From: Galeruca laticollis
Taxonomy: Eukaryota; Arthropoda; Insecta; Coleoptera; Chrysomelidae
Assembly (NCBI GenBank): GCA_963921935.1
Contig: OY998184.1
Coordinates: 89,874,364 to 89,938,363, forward strand
Direction of reading: 5' to 3'
Length of the DNA stretch: 64,000 bases
The number at the start of each line of letters is the position of its first letter. Position 1 is the first letter of the stretch. Below are positions 30,949 to 44,149 of this stretch, in pieces. The notes under the pieces are model-generated. The model had not been told where the DNA came from and ran no database searches. It saw nothing but the letters and a program-made list of their open reading frames with translations. Both the position numbers and the translations under genes were made by a program.

Positions 30949-33413
30949 CAGGGTGTCCCGGGACTAATGGGAAAAAAGTCAGGAGCGTATGATCTGAGCC
31001 AAAATAATGTTATTACTTCATATAAACTTTTTCTATGCAGGCCCTCGTTTTCGAGTTATAGGCCCCCAAAGTTTAAATTTTGAATTGGGTTTTAATTTTT
31101 ATTTTTTGTACTAGTTATTTGATATTTATAAAATTTACGGCAAAGCTATAATGTACGTGTACGTTTATTTTGGGAAGGTAAACAGATTTACAGTTGTGTC
31201 TTGAAGCCAGGGACGGACTACCCGCAATGGCCAGTGATCCAAAACTTTTGCAGGGATGGCACACCCTGTATGTATATATCGAAATTGACTTCCTCACACA
31301 TTACGCTAACGAAAAGGTACTCTTGTTGGAATTCGATAAAATAAGCCGTTTGGCTAATATTTACAGTTTTATTAATGCACTAACTACCAATTTACCTAAC
31401 TAACTTATTAATACGATGTCCAAGATTTGCCTACAGTACTACAAAAAAATAATTTGATGATAGCATATGATAGAAACATTAAGAACTCATTTAATGGGAA
31501 TCAAATAGGAACGGAAACAACGTAATTAGTTGCGTTTAATCAAAATTACGAACACAACATTATTAAGCCATTAAGAAAACCTCTAAAAAGACAAGTTCAA
31601 AAACATTTGACAAAAACTAATTCCTAAACAACAACAAAAACTAACGTTATTGTAATAAGTGTTCAATATCAGCTCCTCCCACTTCCACGCACATTCTAAG
31701 TCTACGAAGGTTGTTTCTTTGCACTTGAAAGAGCAATCCCATATTATTTCTAATAACATTGCAGTGTAACATAATTCTGTCTATTAAATCTTGCCTTGTT
31801 TGCACAGGTGTTGCGTATACCTTACTTTTGAGATAACCCCAGAGAAAGAAATGTATAGGATTAACGTCTCCTGATCGCGGTGGCCATTGAAAAGGGCCTC
31901 CACGACCAATCCATCTATTAGGAAACCTTGTGTGTAAATGCTGGCGTAAATGTAAACTGAAATGAGGAGTGGCCCCATCATGCATGAACCATAAATTCCT
32001 ACGAGTTTGTAGAGGCACATCATCAAACGGGTTCCATAACTCATTTTGCAAAAACTCCAAATATCTCTGACCGGTCAAAGTACCGTCAATAAAGTACGGT
32101 CCTATCAAATGATTGCCCAAACATTAACCATGAATCTATGCTGGTTCCTAGTTTGGATAATGCCATGTGGATTCACATCATCCCATAAATGCATATTGTG
32201 AGAATTAATGAATCCATCTCAGGTGAAACCAAATTCGTCCGTAAAAAGAACGTTACTAATAAATGTATTGTCTGCTTGTTGTTGTCGCAGAAACCACTGG
32301 CTATACTCAATTCGTGCAGGATAATCAGCGACTGTGTACTTTTTTCATGTGAAAAGGATATAAAAGCTGTTCTTTTAAGACGCGATGAACAACTGATTTC
32401 GAGACGTTATGTTCTCTCGATAATTTTCGTAAACTCGATGATGGTTCATTATCAACTGCATTTAACAAGTCCTGTTCAACTGCCACAGTACGTACGCTTC
32501 GTACTGGACCTTCTCCACCGTTTTTGGCACTAAATTTTGTTTTGTATACATGGAAAATTACATTTACTTATTCATACCTGTTTCTCGTAACCTGAGATCA
32601 ATACGCTCAAACATTCGTCTGTCTGGCAATGCTCTGTTTGCAAAATGCTCTGCATAAAGCCTTCTGGCTTCTAAACAGTTTCGAGAAGCCAGTCCATACA
32701 TTAAATGCAATTCTGCGCACTCAATAAAAGTGAATAGTAACTGTTAAATTAAGGACTTATGAATTATTGACTACGAACTATTCTACACAACGTTTGACCA
32801 AATTATCCTATGGTTAGTTCATAAACGGTAAAAACACTTTTAAAAAGTTTCTACCAACTCTCGAATTATTAAGTCGTTAATGTTTTTCATCTTCTGCTAT
32901 CGTTAAATTATATTGTTGTAGTACTGTAGGTGTAAATCTTGGACATCGTATTAATAAGTGAGTTAGGTAAATTGGTACGTAGTGCATTAATAAAACTGTA
33001 AATACTAGCCAAACGGCTCATTTTATCGAGTTCCAACAAGAGTACCTTTTCGTTAGCCTAATGTGTGGGGAAGTCAATTTCGATAATTTAATACAGGGTA
33101 TGCCATCCCTGCAAAATTTTTGGATCACTAACCATTGCGGGTAGTCCGTCCCTGGCTTCAAGACACAACTGTAAATCTATTTACCTTTCCAAAATATGCA
33201 TACACGTACACTATAGCTTTGCCGTAAATTTTATGAAGATCAAACAATTAGTACAAATAATAAAAATAAAAACCAAATTCAAAATTCAAACTTTGGAGGC
33301 CTATAACTCGAAAACGATGGCCTGCATAGAAAAAGTTTATATGAAATACTAACATTATTTTGGCTCATATTATACGCTCCTGACTTTTTTCCCTTTAGTC
33401 CCGGGACACCCTG
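30949..33413 (-). mobile_element. DD41D-type IS630/mariner-related transposon, nested
   Basis: Ends CAGGGTGTCCCGGGAC (30949) and its inverted partner GTCCCGGGACACCCTG (to 33413), flanked by TA. TIRs extend over 400 bp: for example TCGAGTTATAGGCCCCCAAA at 31053 versus TTTGGAGGCCTATAACTCGA at 33293, and ACTACCCGCAATGG near 31217 versus CCATTGCGGGTAGT near 33134. Inserted in the right TIR of the 29071-33430 element. Confidence 0.85.
31647..32745 (-). pseudogene. DD41D-type transposase, broken
   Basis: Minus strand. The N-terminus reads EHFANRALPDRRMFERIDLR with LRETG (helix-turn-helix region, about 32650-32570). Past frameshifts and stops come FTDEFGFT (first Asp, about 32240) and an open stretch of 157 codons (32120-31647): GPYFIDGTLTGQRYL, LWFMHDGATPHFS (second Asp), RWIGRGGPFQWPPRSGDVNP then IHFFLWGYLK. 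The third catalytic Asp, expected 41 residues after the second, is His here. The Asp-Asp spacing and GGP-WPPRS block fit the DD41D group. Confidence 0.8.
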
Positions 33414-33430
33414 TATAATGAAAAACCCTG

Positions 33431-33660
33431 TACAAATGCAATGCAACCGTTCCAACTGAGTTTATTTTCTTTAAAAAATATATTTATTTTATTAAAAATT
33501 TCTTCTCCGGTAGTGTTTATGAGCAGCGATGAACACATAAGCATGTCTTCTTCAAGTTGGGTACAGACCGAAATAAAGAATTCCCGAGCTGTTCGAGAGC
33601 TGCATCCGAATTGAACCCGAGCATCTCCCAAACACATCGTCCACACAAGAAGAGATTCAG
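33431..33660 (-). pseudogene. hAT transposase (ZBED5-like), 5' continuation
   Basis: Minus strand: TQLEEDMLMCSSLLINTTGE and EIFNKINIFFKENKLSWNG with CIAF, the sequence expected immediately upstream of TDGAKAMMG at 29060. The two halves join across the insertion with the TA duplication removed and one base missing. The 5' end beyond about 33660 is not recognised. Confidence 0.78.
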
Positions 33661-33745
33661 TTCTGTGTTCAGTTCGGTCCAGTTCGTTGAAAAGTTCGAA
33701 CTAGAACTGCACTTTCATAAAAATTGAAATAATTAAATTTGAAAA

Positions 33746-35210
33746 ATGTCATCACTGGATAGTGACGAAGAAAGCGATCTCATCATTGTTTGTGCAGCAT
33801 ACTTTTTAATAAAACAAAATGTCGAGTGGAAAAAAAAAGAAACGTAAGACTAAGCGGTGGTGGCAAAGAAGTTTATTTAAAAATCGCTCAAGATATGGTG
33901 GAATACCTTTGCTCAGAGATTAAGAAATGGAGGATCAAAGTATAATTCAAAATTTTATCCGTATGTCTGTAGCAGATTTTGAAAAACTCTTGGTTCTATT
34001 AGAACCGATAACATCGAAACAAGATACAAATTATCGGAAGTGTATTTTATCAAGGGAAAGATTAGCTTTGACGTTGCGATTTTTGGCAACAGGAGATTCC
34101 TATACAAGTATTTATTCAAAATTTCCAAGCAAAGCATTTCTGCGATTGTACCAGATGTGTGTGAAGCTTTAATTATAACTTAATAAAGGTAAGCAATTTT
34201 CTTTTACATTTGTATTCATTTATTTTAAAAAAACATACAAAATACTGTTGTAGGTACACCTACCTACGTTTATTTAAATTCTGATAAGTTTTTGGAATAA
34301 TAAAATCACTCAAGTGCTCTTCCTCTTGGGGAGACAGCACTGGTGTACTACAACAACCTGGTCGTACTTGAGAATCTGCATCTGTGGAGTAAGCAGTTTC
34401 TACAAGAGATGAGTTGCTACTTGTATCACACAATAATGATCCGAAATGCTGTTGAGAATACTGTGAACCGGTGTCATAGTTTGAGAAGGGTGAAGTCATT
34501 GCAGTGCTACAACCTGACTGTGGTAGCGAGACCACATAACTGGCTTTACTGAAGTTTGATAGACCTGGGTGTGAGGTGACTCTTCCATGAGGCGTTTACT
34601 GTAGAGTAGATTGCGATTGTAAAATGCTAATTTGGGTGTCATAAATTATTTTGTTAATGTTAAACTCTACATGTGCTCTGGTTAACGGATCAAATTCTCT
34701 TAACTTCATAGCAATATGATTTGCAAATAAAGAGCAAGCTTCAGGTGGCGCATTCTATTTTTCATATATAGTTTTGAGAATACCGAAAGCTTCTGCGGCT
34801 TGGTCGTTATTTTCTGTAGTCTTCATGTTTTTTGACACGTGTTTCTTAGTTGTCATCACACTTTTTCGTTTCTTGCTTAACTACTCCAAACTCCGTCTTG
34901 CATTTTCTGTTAAGTCATCTACATTTAATTCTTTATCCTGAGGTTCATTGTTGTTTGTCGTATTCGCTTCATCGACGACACCGTCATTAGTTTCAGCAGA
35001 AGTTCCCACATTGGCAGATGCATCCTGAGTCTCCTAAAACAAAATTTATTTTACAATAATTCATTTGATTTTCATCATAATTATGCGGTAGATAGTTGAA
35101 ATGTATTGGTAATTTCATTTTCAGATTCCAAATTCATCTGAAGAATGGCTCGTGGTTGCCGAAGAATATAATAATAGATGTATAGGTGCTATCGATGGTA
35201 ACACATCACA
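33746..35210 (+). pseudogene. PIF/Harbinger transposase 5' part, copy 2
   Basis: ATG at 33746 opens MSSLDSDEESDLIIVCAAYF. A frameshift in an A-run leads to KKRKTKRWWQRSLFKNRSRY, a stop, then MEDQSIIQNFIRMSVADFEK, DTNYRKCILSRERLALTLRF with LATGDSYTS, and after another shift ISKQSISAIVPDVCEALI. AAAG/GTAAGC (about 34189) is a good donor. TTTTCAG at 35117-35123 is a good acceptor, followed by IPNSSEEWLVVAEEY and CIGAIDG, the first catalytic Asp of the Harbinger DDE domain. The sequence then passes abruptly into a Penelope B fragment at about 35215, so the rest is lost. Confidence 0.78.
34260..35034 (-). pseudogene. Harbinger-associated BESS-motif protein, copy 2
   Basis: Minus strand, inside the putative intron of the transposase: an acidic Asn/Thr-rich stretch, LTENARRSLE, a stop, KKRKSVMTTKKHVSKNMK, EAFGILKTIYEK, a stop, then CSLFANHIAMKLREFDPLTR with AHVEFNINKIIYD, which matches a BESS motif. 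A third stop precedes a Ser/Gln/Tyr-rich tail ending IPKTYQNLNKRR. Harbinger elements typically encode a Myb/MADF partner convergently with the transposase. Three in-frame stops (TAG, TAG, TAA) make it a pseudogene. The MADF domain itself is not preserved. Confidence 0.62.
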
Positions 35211-35214
35211 CTGC

Positions 35215-35720
35215 AAGAGCAACTTAATAGCGGAAGGAAATTTCCTTGAAGAATTAGAAATTAGAAGACACTTAAGAAACCCACAATGAACAGATAAATG
35301 TAGGGAGTTCTCCACTTTTAAACTGTCTTCTTAAGTGATAATTGTGAATAGCAGCAGATATAGTTTTCCTGGTTTACTATATCATTGCACAGTTATATTG
35401 ATCTTAATTGGGAAAATGATATCCAGGATATCACCATAAAGCTAATAATATCTAAGCTTCAATATTTGTAATATCACATCTTCTTCTTTTTTCTATTACC
35501 ATATATTAAGTCAATCACTTCTTGGACTAGCCAAAAATAATTAAACATCAGGTAGGCATCAAATGAAATGTTACTTCTGTCATTCTAACGATGATATTTA
35601 GATAATATCGAAACAACTGTCAATTTTTTAGAATTTTTAACATTTTTCAAAAAACTGCGGGGTTAACTAGAAACAGTTAAAACACTAATATGAGTAGATT
35701 CCACAAAGTAAAGGTTGAGA
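35215..35720 (+). mobile_element. Penelope B 3' end fragment
   Basis: GAATTAGAAATTAGAAGACA onward repeats the 3' coding end and tail of family B (compare 12205-12660), with a deletion after ACCCACAATGA. It includes a degenerate hammerhead-like motif (CTAACGA...GAAACAACTGTC, 35585-35621; a core G is changed to A) and ends with the AATATGAGTAGATTCCAC word also seen inverted at 9658. Confidence 0.75.
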
Positions 35721-36466
35721 TAGTTAATTTAATTACCAAGTAGCATATTTTATTTTCTCTTTACGTTAATATTAATTGTTTTTCAAGTTATTTGTCACAA
35801 ATTCATTGTTATCAACTACATAATTCTTTCTCTATTATGAACGAAGTAAATAAGTATTCCCAAATATAGTGACAAATGTTCTTGGAGAATTATTCAAATT
35901 AACTCATAGAGAGCGTACTCGATGTAAACACAAATTCGCACTCGCTCAAATTCATTTACATACATGCAACCTCATTGTAGAACAATTAATTCACGTGACT
36001 TGGCAAAATTATAAATTTTTCCAGTAATTTTGATAAACTGTACAAATAGGAATACGTTGAAATACTATCGCAACTCACGGAAATGTTTAAAGAAATTAAA
36101 TTCGAGCGTATAATATTTATTTTATACTAAATCGGGAGTATATTATTTGCTAGCTGTTGTTCAAATGAAATGGTGTGATGTCTGAAACTTCATAAACGTA
36201 GGTGACTTACATCAATTTATTATTATATGTATAGTTCACGGCTGATTCTTTGATTTGAATACTGTTATAGTCCAGTCAATATTATAATTTAAAATGCTTA
36301 TTAGACGATATATCCATTTAATACTATAACTTCAACTAACAAACGTTAAAATGTATTTAATAATTGTATAATTATTAAATACATCTTAAACATAACACCA
36401 GACAATTACACTACCTTATATCTCGGTTTATTAAGAAGAATTAGTAATATAATTTTCAAATAATAC
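35721..36466. other. No gene; one perfect hairpin
   Basis: AT-rich with no coding sequence. 36351-36384 is a perfect 15-bp inverted repeat (ATGTATTTAATAATT, loop GTAT). Confidence 0.4.
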
Positions 36467-36891
36467 TGTTACAAAACAGCACACTGGTATAGTCCCTAAA
36501 TCCGACTCTGCCTAAGCCAGGTATGAATGTTAAAATGATGGCGGACGCGTAGGGATTCTTAGAATTGTTTACGATTGTGAGTATCTTATCTAAACATTGT
36601 TTTTGTGATCAGTCTTATCTAGAAAATGCCAGAAAGCCAATTGTTTTTGAGTAATCTAGAATTATCTAGTGAAAAAGGCACTAATATATAAGGGACCGAC
36701 CAGGAAGAGTCAGTTTAGTTAATAAAGTGATCTCGAGAAATAAACAAGAATACACCGAAATAGCGAACAGTAAAGTGTTGATATAAATTAATAATCAAGT
36801 TTGTGAGCATATAAATTAAATTTAAGTGATTAGTTAAGTATATATAACTTAAGTGTTAGTGAGTTAGTGTTTAAATAAATTAGTAAGTAGC
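36467..36891 (+). repeat. Ty3/gypsy LTR (family M)
   Basis: TGTTACAAAACAGCACACTG to AGTAAGTAGC, 425 bp. The same sequence, inverted, is the 3' LTR of the macro-domain gypsy (43747-44147), and its first 100 bp recur at 45419-45517. It contains ATATATAAGGGACCGACCAG, a possible TATA region about 220 bp in. No matching 5-bp target duplication is visible, and a LINE begins within 10 bp of its end, so this copy is truncated or rearranged. Confidence 0.75.
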
Positions 36892-36908
36892 CACACACCA
36901 AAAAACAA

Positions 36909-38495
36909 CAGTGGGCTAAATACTGTGAAAGTCTAAATTCCTTAACACCAATAAAGGAAGTGTGGCAAAAAGTAAATTCCTATAAAAACAGAAAACAGCA
37001 AAATAAATTACCATTAGATGATAAAGCAGAATGGATCCATGAATTTCACTGTAAAATTTCACCCGCATGGATTAAAGATATCAAAACAAGTCCAATGGTA
37101 ATGACTTGCCGCAAAAATTGTCAACACTTACTAAACGACATAAACATGTGGGAGCTCGAAAGAGCTTTAAAACAAACAAATAACTCTCTTGGCAAAGACA
37201 ATATTACCTATTCGATGTTATACAATTTACCACCAGGACACAAAAAATCCCTCCTGAAAATCTATAACCTTATTTGGACAAAACAACATAGTATTCCAAC
37301 TAGCTGGAAGGAATATGTAGTATTGCCAATATTAAAACCAGGAAAACTCTTACACCAATCAAACTCATACAGACCAATTTCTCTAGCTTCATGTATCCTT
37401 AAGACCCTTGAAAGTATCATCAAGAATAGGTTGGAACTGTGGTTAGAAACAGAAAATATTCTCCCAAAAAGCCAATATGGATTCCTGAAATCTAGGTCCA
37501 CTCTAGAAGCTTTGACAATGTTTGTCACCGACGTTCAGACAGGTTTCACAAATAAAGGAACAACAGTAGCAGCTTTCCTGGATATCTCCGCAGCTTTCGA
37601 CAATGTTAATCTTGACATACTAACCCACAATTGGTGTTCCTACAGAGCTAGCAACTTTCTTGATCTCTCTATACTCAGAAAGAACTACATACATGAAAAT
37701 AAACCACGGACTTGAATTCGCCACGTCAAACGCAAGCGCAGATAGGACTTTCACAAGGGAGTATATTAAGTCCACTTCTTTACGTGTTATATACCCTAGA
37801 TATTGATTCTATAGTAAGAAATACAAATATTATCCAATTCGCAGACGATTTACTGCTCTACTCTACATACAAGAATCTAAATATTACTTTGGACAAACTT
37901 AGCACTGACTTTTATAATATTAAACAAAATTGATGTCTACAAACAACTTCGTATTATCTCAACAACAGTCAGAAGTATGTATTTTTGACAAAACAGAAAC
38001 ATCCCACGAGAGCAAATTCAATTAGGACCCTATCGCTTTCCAATCAAAACCACGGTTAAATATTTGGGTGTTTACTTGGACCGCAAATTACTTTGGAAAG
38101 ATTGCATCCACAACATTATAAAAAAATCTCAAAATTCAATAAATATCATCCAAGCATTCTGTCGTACTAAATGGGGAGCAGACCCTAACATCGCCCTCCT
38201 ATTTTACAGGACAATAACGAGATCAATTATCGACTACAGTAGTAACCTTTACGGAACAGCAGCGGAATCTCATCTACAAAAAATAGAAACTCAAAAAAAT
38301 CGATGTCTTAGAATATGTCTTGGTTATTTAAAATCAACACCAGTACATGTCACGGAAGCAAAGGCAATAGAGGCTCCACTATCCCTTAGAAGAAAACTAA
38401 TCAGCGATATTTTCATAACTAAATTATTTGCTAAACGTGCTCAAACCATTCACTCCATACCCACCCATACTGGCAACACAAAAAAACTCCGCTAA
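36909..38495 (+). pseudogene. LINE reverse transcriptase, I/Loa-like
   Basis: QQWAKYCESLNSLTPIKEVW opens the pre-RT linker. RT: DINMWELERALKQTNNSLGK, VVLPILKPGKL, SYRPISLASCILKTLESIIK, LPKSQYGFLKSRSTLEAL, AFLDISAAFDNVNLDIL (motif A), IGLSQGSILSPLLYVLYTLD (motif B) and IIQFADDLLLYST (motif C, FADD). After a stop at 37931 and a further frame change the C-terminal part follows: KYLGVYLDRKLLWKD, TKWGADPNIALLFYRT, SIIDYSSNLYGTAAES, CLRICLGYLKSTPVH. Frameshifts near 37710 and 38040 inactivate it. Motifs resemble the I/Jockey group; clade not certain. Confidence 0.83.
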
Positions 38496-38666
38496 CTGTG
38501 GACAGCTACACACGTATCGTCAAGTACCAGGAAATTGTATTCTCCTCAAGTACCCTTCCATATTATGCAGAGCAACACCACATTTTATTCTCCTCAAAAA
38601 TGGAAACAAGTTACATAAACCCAAACGGAAACTTCTTAGAGCAAATCAACCATTTCTGGCCAGAAT

Positions 38667-38670
<4 letters not shown>

Positions 38671-38712
<42 letters not shown>
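38671..38712. repeat. (AT)n microsatellite
   Basis: 42 bp of perfect AT repeats in the 3' part of the LINE. Confidence 0.9.
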
Positions 38713-38717
<5 letters not shown>

Positions 38718-38893
38718 CATTTAATATTATTTATGTTATAATAATGATATAATTAATAGGATATTTGAATAGCCCACTACGTTGGGACGAAATTATTGTA
38801 ATGAATTTTATGTATGTATAGAGTATGAGATTCTTTCTGTTATCTGGGTTCTTACGGTTGTGAATAAATTCAGTTGATAAATAAATAAAGAAA

Positions 38894-40657
38894 CATTTTA
38901 CTTGAAAAAAATATTTTATTTTTTTTTATAAAAATTTTATGCGACGCCCATGTATGGGTCAAATGAAATTATTGATTTTATTCTTATGTGTGGCGTTCTG
39001 TGCGCATGCTCAAGAATATGAGGTAACGATGCGCTAGAGTAAACATTTGATAGACGCGTCGGGTCTGTTCAGTTTCACAGCGAGCTTCTATGCTGTGTCA
39101 TAGAACATGTTTCAAATTATATACAAGTTAAAAGAATTTATGCTGGGAGATTTATACATACAGAAATACAAATAATATGGTACAAGAAATAGTTATGAAA
39201 TTCATATACATAGAGTTTAAATGTTACATAAAGGAGTTGGATGTATCTTTCTTAAGTTTCTTATTTGAGAAATGCGTAAGTATTAAATTTTATTTCTTTA
39301 GATTGGCCATTTATCATTTAGAATTATTTAATAATATAGCTATATTGAGTCTCTAATTTTAATTCTTTTTCAGATCGATCATTATTTCAAAGTTTATTTT
39401 ACTCATGAGATTTTAAAGAAAACATTTGATTGACGTTAATGAGTTTTTTTATAACTCTTGTTGTACAACAATACACTGACCTTGTGTTCAGGAACCAGGA
39501 TCTGCTTCTCGGGACTCTGGAAAGCAGCTTCCGAAGTTTACAGTTGAATAAATATGTGAAAATATGATTTTCACTCTGGAAAATCAGCTACAATCATTGG
39601 GTAAGTACATGTGCATGTTTTATCAATAGTTTGCTACGTTTTTATCCTCACTTTGAGGATAATTTCTTAAAATTTCTGGAGCACTTCAAAACCCAACCTT
39701 CTAGAAACGAAGCCAAGCCACCGACTCTTTTTCTTCAAATTTTTTCAACAATACAATCAGTCTTTTGTTTAATTCAGCTCACTATATTCAAAAATGTTTG
39801 TTACACTTGTTGTTGTTTGAAAGTTCCTTCTGTCATGTCACATAAACCAATCACCGTTTTCTTTTTTTAACGCACTCAAATTATGATTTCACTTTACATT
39901 CTAATATCTTTACCTACATACAAAAAATTAGTCTCACTAAAAATTGTTTATTCAATATTGAAGTTCATCTTGTTATTATGAGACGAATAGTTTTTCTTAG
40001 GCGATATACAATAGTCTTTAATATCAATGTTCAGTTCAATTTTCTTATTATAATTAGCAATTGTGTTTAGCCATCAACATAAATTCTTTTAAAACATTTA
40101 TTAATATTCCTTAATCTAATTATTTATGTTCATTATATTCGATTAAACACATTAATTAATTTCTATTTATTTCATCTATGAAATTACTCTACTTTCAACG
40201 TTTGTCGCTGATACATATTGACATCTATATTTTGTCGCTAGCGTATGTCGCTAAGCGTATTGGTATTACAGCGTTAAATATTCTAACCCATATGTTTCTA
40301 GTAAAAATGCGTTATAATATTGGACAATATCCTTTTTATTTCGAATATTTATTAATTCATGTTTCTTTTCTAGATTATATGTTCATCGTTTTTTCTGACA
40401 TGAGGTATTTAATACGATGGACGATATTTACTCTATGGCTTTGGATATATGATCAAGGTAATGTTTCTTTTGTCAATTCTATGTGAGTCTTCACAAATTA
40501 TTAATTATATACATAAGTTGTATTACTTTTTTAGTTAATATGAGCAATTTTAATGTCTCGTATTTATGATTCTAATAAAATATAGTCTAATGTTTTAATT
40601 TCTAATCAGTTTCCAACTAATCTGTTTTACACCAGTGTTTCTATCTTTATTTATACG

Positions 40658-40660
<3 letters not shown>
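38894..40660. other. No gene recognised
   Basis: A 103-codon hydrophobic open frame (40178-40486, plus) ends near a GGTAATG donor-like word, but has no recognisable family feature. The region 38940-39120 includes GC-richer text (GCGTCGGGTCTGTTCAG) of unknown identity. Confidence 0.3.

Positions 40661-40694
<34 letters not shown>
40661..40694. repeat. (AT)n microsatellite
   Basis: About 34 bp of alternating AT. Confidence 0.85.
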
Positions 40695-40703
<9 letters not shown>

Positions 40704-40722
40704 ATTAATTATTTCTATAAGA

Positions 40723-40742
40723 GCCCCACGTTTTGGGCACCA
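40723..40742 (-). promoter_or_regulatory. Possible tRNA-Lys primer-binding site
   Basis: Plus strand GCCCCACGTTTTGGGCACCA resembles the 3' end of tRNA-Lys with CCA (one substitution and a two-base insertion). A degraded gypsy LTR would then lie upstream on the minus strand (above 40743), but I could not define it. Confidence 0.35.
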
Positions 40743-42418
<1,676 letters not shown>

Positions 42419-42589
42419 TGGTTCCATACGTCTTTGAAGCGATTTCCTAAAGGAACATCAATTTATACACTTGAAATGTGCTGGAGCGACTCATGATACG
42501 TATGATACTGTACTTTCGAGATTTATTATTTAAGGTTTCTTTAGGTGATCATTTCTTATGTGGAATCTGCTAAACGTTCTAAACTGTTA

Positions 42590-43452
42590 TCTATATTCTG
42601 AAGTATTGTCACGCTATTCTTGCTCTTCTTTTCTTTATTCGTGTCTCTTTGAGGGTGCAAGTGTTATCTTGGAAGAATTTTCAAAATTCAAATATACATG
42701 ATCGTGGTAAGCTGTTGAACAGCTTGGCGATTTTGTCGAGATAGATATCTCTTGACACACATCTTCAGGAGCCTACAAAGAACATAACAAGTTATAACGG
42801 AGAACATTTTTATCTAATTTCACATTCAATTTCATCAATAGTGATAATTATTACAATATTACTCATTTTTTTAATATTATGGATGTTTACAATGTGAAAA
42901 TTTATACAGGAAAGTACATATTATAATGAACATTGGTATTAAAACATAAAATATTTAATACCAACATCTCTCCTTTTGCAAACCTAATTCCAACACTTCT
43001 TCGTCTCCTTCGAGTTCTCATTTATCCACTATATTTAATAACTGTTATTCCACTTTATTTAAAAGCGCTACATTGTATTCTCCCCCAGTTTAAACTTTAG
43101 CTGCCTTTGCTTTAGTTTTACATTTGCAGTCTTTCACAGCCTACAAAATAGATACAAAGAAATTAATGAATATACCTTATCCCGAAAATTTAAACTATAA
43201 GCACAACATAACTTTTTAAGTTGTGCCACAAATATCAATTTCATTTAAATAAAAATTATTTAGACTTACCTTTCTCCACTCTCCTACAGATTTTTCTTCA
43301 TATCCCAACGAATTCAATCGATTGGTTACCAACTGTCATTGTTTGGTTATATTAGCATCACCATTTTTACCTCGAAATTGGTTTGTAATTCTTTTTGAAT
43401 TTTTATCTGCAAAATTTATAAACGTTTTCCAACATTCTCCTGTGAATCTCAT
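42590..43452 (-). pseudogene. Zeste-like Myb/SANT protein, three exons
   Basis: Minus strand. Exon 1 (43452-43270) starts ATG and reads MRFTGECWKTFINFADKNSK, ITNQFRGKNGDANITK, stop, LVTNRLNSLGYEEKSVGEWR and K, ending at a consensus GTAAGT donor. This matches the Myb_DNA-bind_5 (zeste-like) domain, where the stop replaces a usual Trp. Exon 2 (43140 to about 42962), after a TTTTGTAG acceptor, reads AVKDCKCKTKAKAAKV, stop, TGGEYNVALLNKVE and ELEGDEEVLELGLQKE with two more stops. Exon 3 (from 42772 after TTTGTAG) reads APEDVCQEISISTKSPSCST and LNFENSSKITLAPSKRHE, then stops. Preserved splice sites show a decayed intron-bearing gene, host or transposon-associated. Confidence 0.68.
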
Positions 43453-43746
43453 TGTTAACATATCCTATTTCAATCAATAATTCAAAATTTTACCTAATTA
43501 ATAATGTAAATAACAAATACGCATGAAGTATATCAGATTTTTAAGGTTTGATTCAATATTTGTGTCCTAAACGACAACAAAATTATAATAGCATAAAATT
43601 ATAGTAATTTTCTATATATCGACAGAAACAAACAACATCAATAAATAGGGTAGCAGAGTATTAGCCGCGCTTTTATTGATATTGTAATGTTTTCCTTATT
43701 TATTTAAACAGTAAACGGGTGGGATAAATTTTAAACACACGGTATG

Positions 43747-44147
43747 GCTACTTACTAATGTATTTAAACACTCAACTAATCACTAACACTTAATTTATAT
43801 ATACTCAACTAATCACTTAAATTTAATTTATATGCACACAAACTCAATTTACTGTTTGCTATTTCGGTGTAATTCTTGTTTATTTCTCGAGATCACTTTT
43901 TAAACTAAACTAACTCTTCCTGGTCGGTCCCTTATACATTAGTTCCTTTTTCACTAGATAATTCTAGATTGCGACTTACTCAAACACGAAATGGCTTTCT
44001 GGCATTTTCTAGATAAGACTGGTCACTGTTTAGATAAGATAGTTACAATTGTAAACAATTCCTGCGCGTCCGCCATAATTTTAACTTTCATACCTGGCTT
44101 AGACAAAGTCGGATTTAGGGACTATACTAGTGTGCTGTTTCGTAACA
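43747..44147 (-). repeat. 3' LTR of the macro-like/CCCH gypsy element
   Basis: 401 bp, the inverted relative of 36467-36891. It begins TGTTACGAAACAGCACACTA directly after the polypurine tract (44148-44160) and ends AGTAAGTAGC. Confidence 0.82.
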
Positions 44148-44149
44148 TT

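Larger units (their letters stand above)
29071..33430 (+). mobile_element. IS630/mariner-related DNA transposon with about 300-bp TIRs
   Basis: The left end CAGGGTTTTTTCATTATA (29071) and the right end, reverse complement CAGGGTTTTTCATTATA (to 33430), are flanked by TA (29069-29070; 33431-33432). The TIRs continue inward for about 290 bp, to about 29360 and down to about 30690, sharing ACAAAAATATTATACAGA and TTTGGCTCTGACCCTCTTTT in opposite orientations. The right TIR is split by a younger 2465-bp element (30949-33413). Without it the element is about 1.9 kb. It interrupts the hAT gene, whose coding sequence resumes on both sides. Confidence 0.85.
36899..38893 (+). mobile_element. Non-LTR retrotransposon (I-like), 5'-truncated
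   Basis: Coding sequence from 36909 to 38495 is followed by a 3' region ending GATAAATAAATAAAGAAAC. An (AT)n microsatellite (38671-38712) lies in the 3' part. Starts at the end of a gypsy LTR. No clear target duplication. Confidence 0.72.

Noticed and set aside
38428..38752. Overlapping ORFs ending in an Ile/Tyr repeat
   Set aside because: Other-frame reads of the LINE 3' part plus an (AT)n tract.
40178..40486. 103-codon hydrophobic ORF, considered as a chemoreceptor exon
   Set aside because: No conserved receptor motif and no second exon; AT-rich sequence easily yields such hydrophobic frames.
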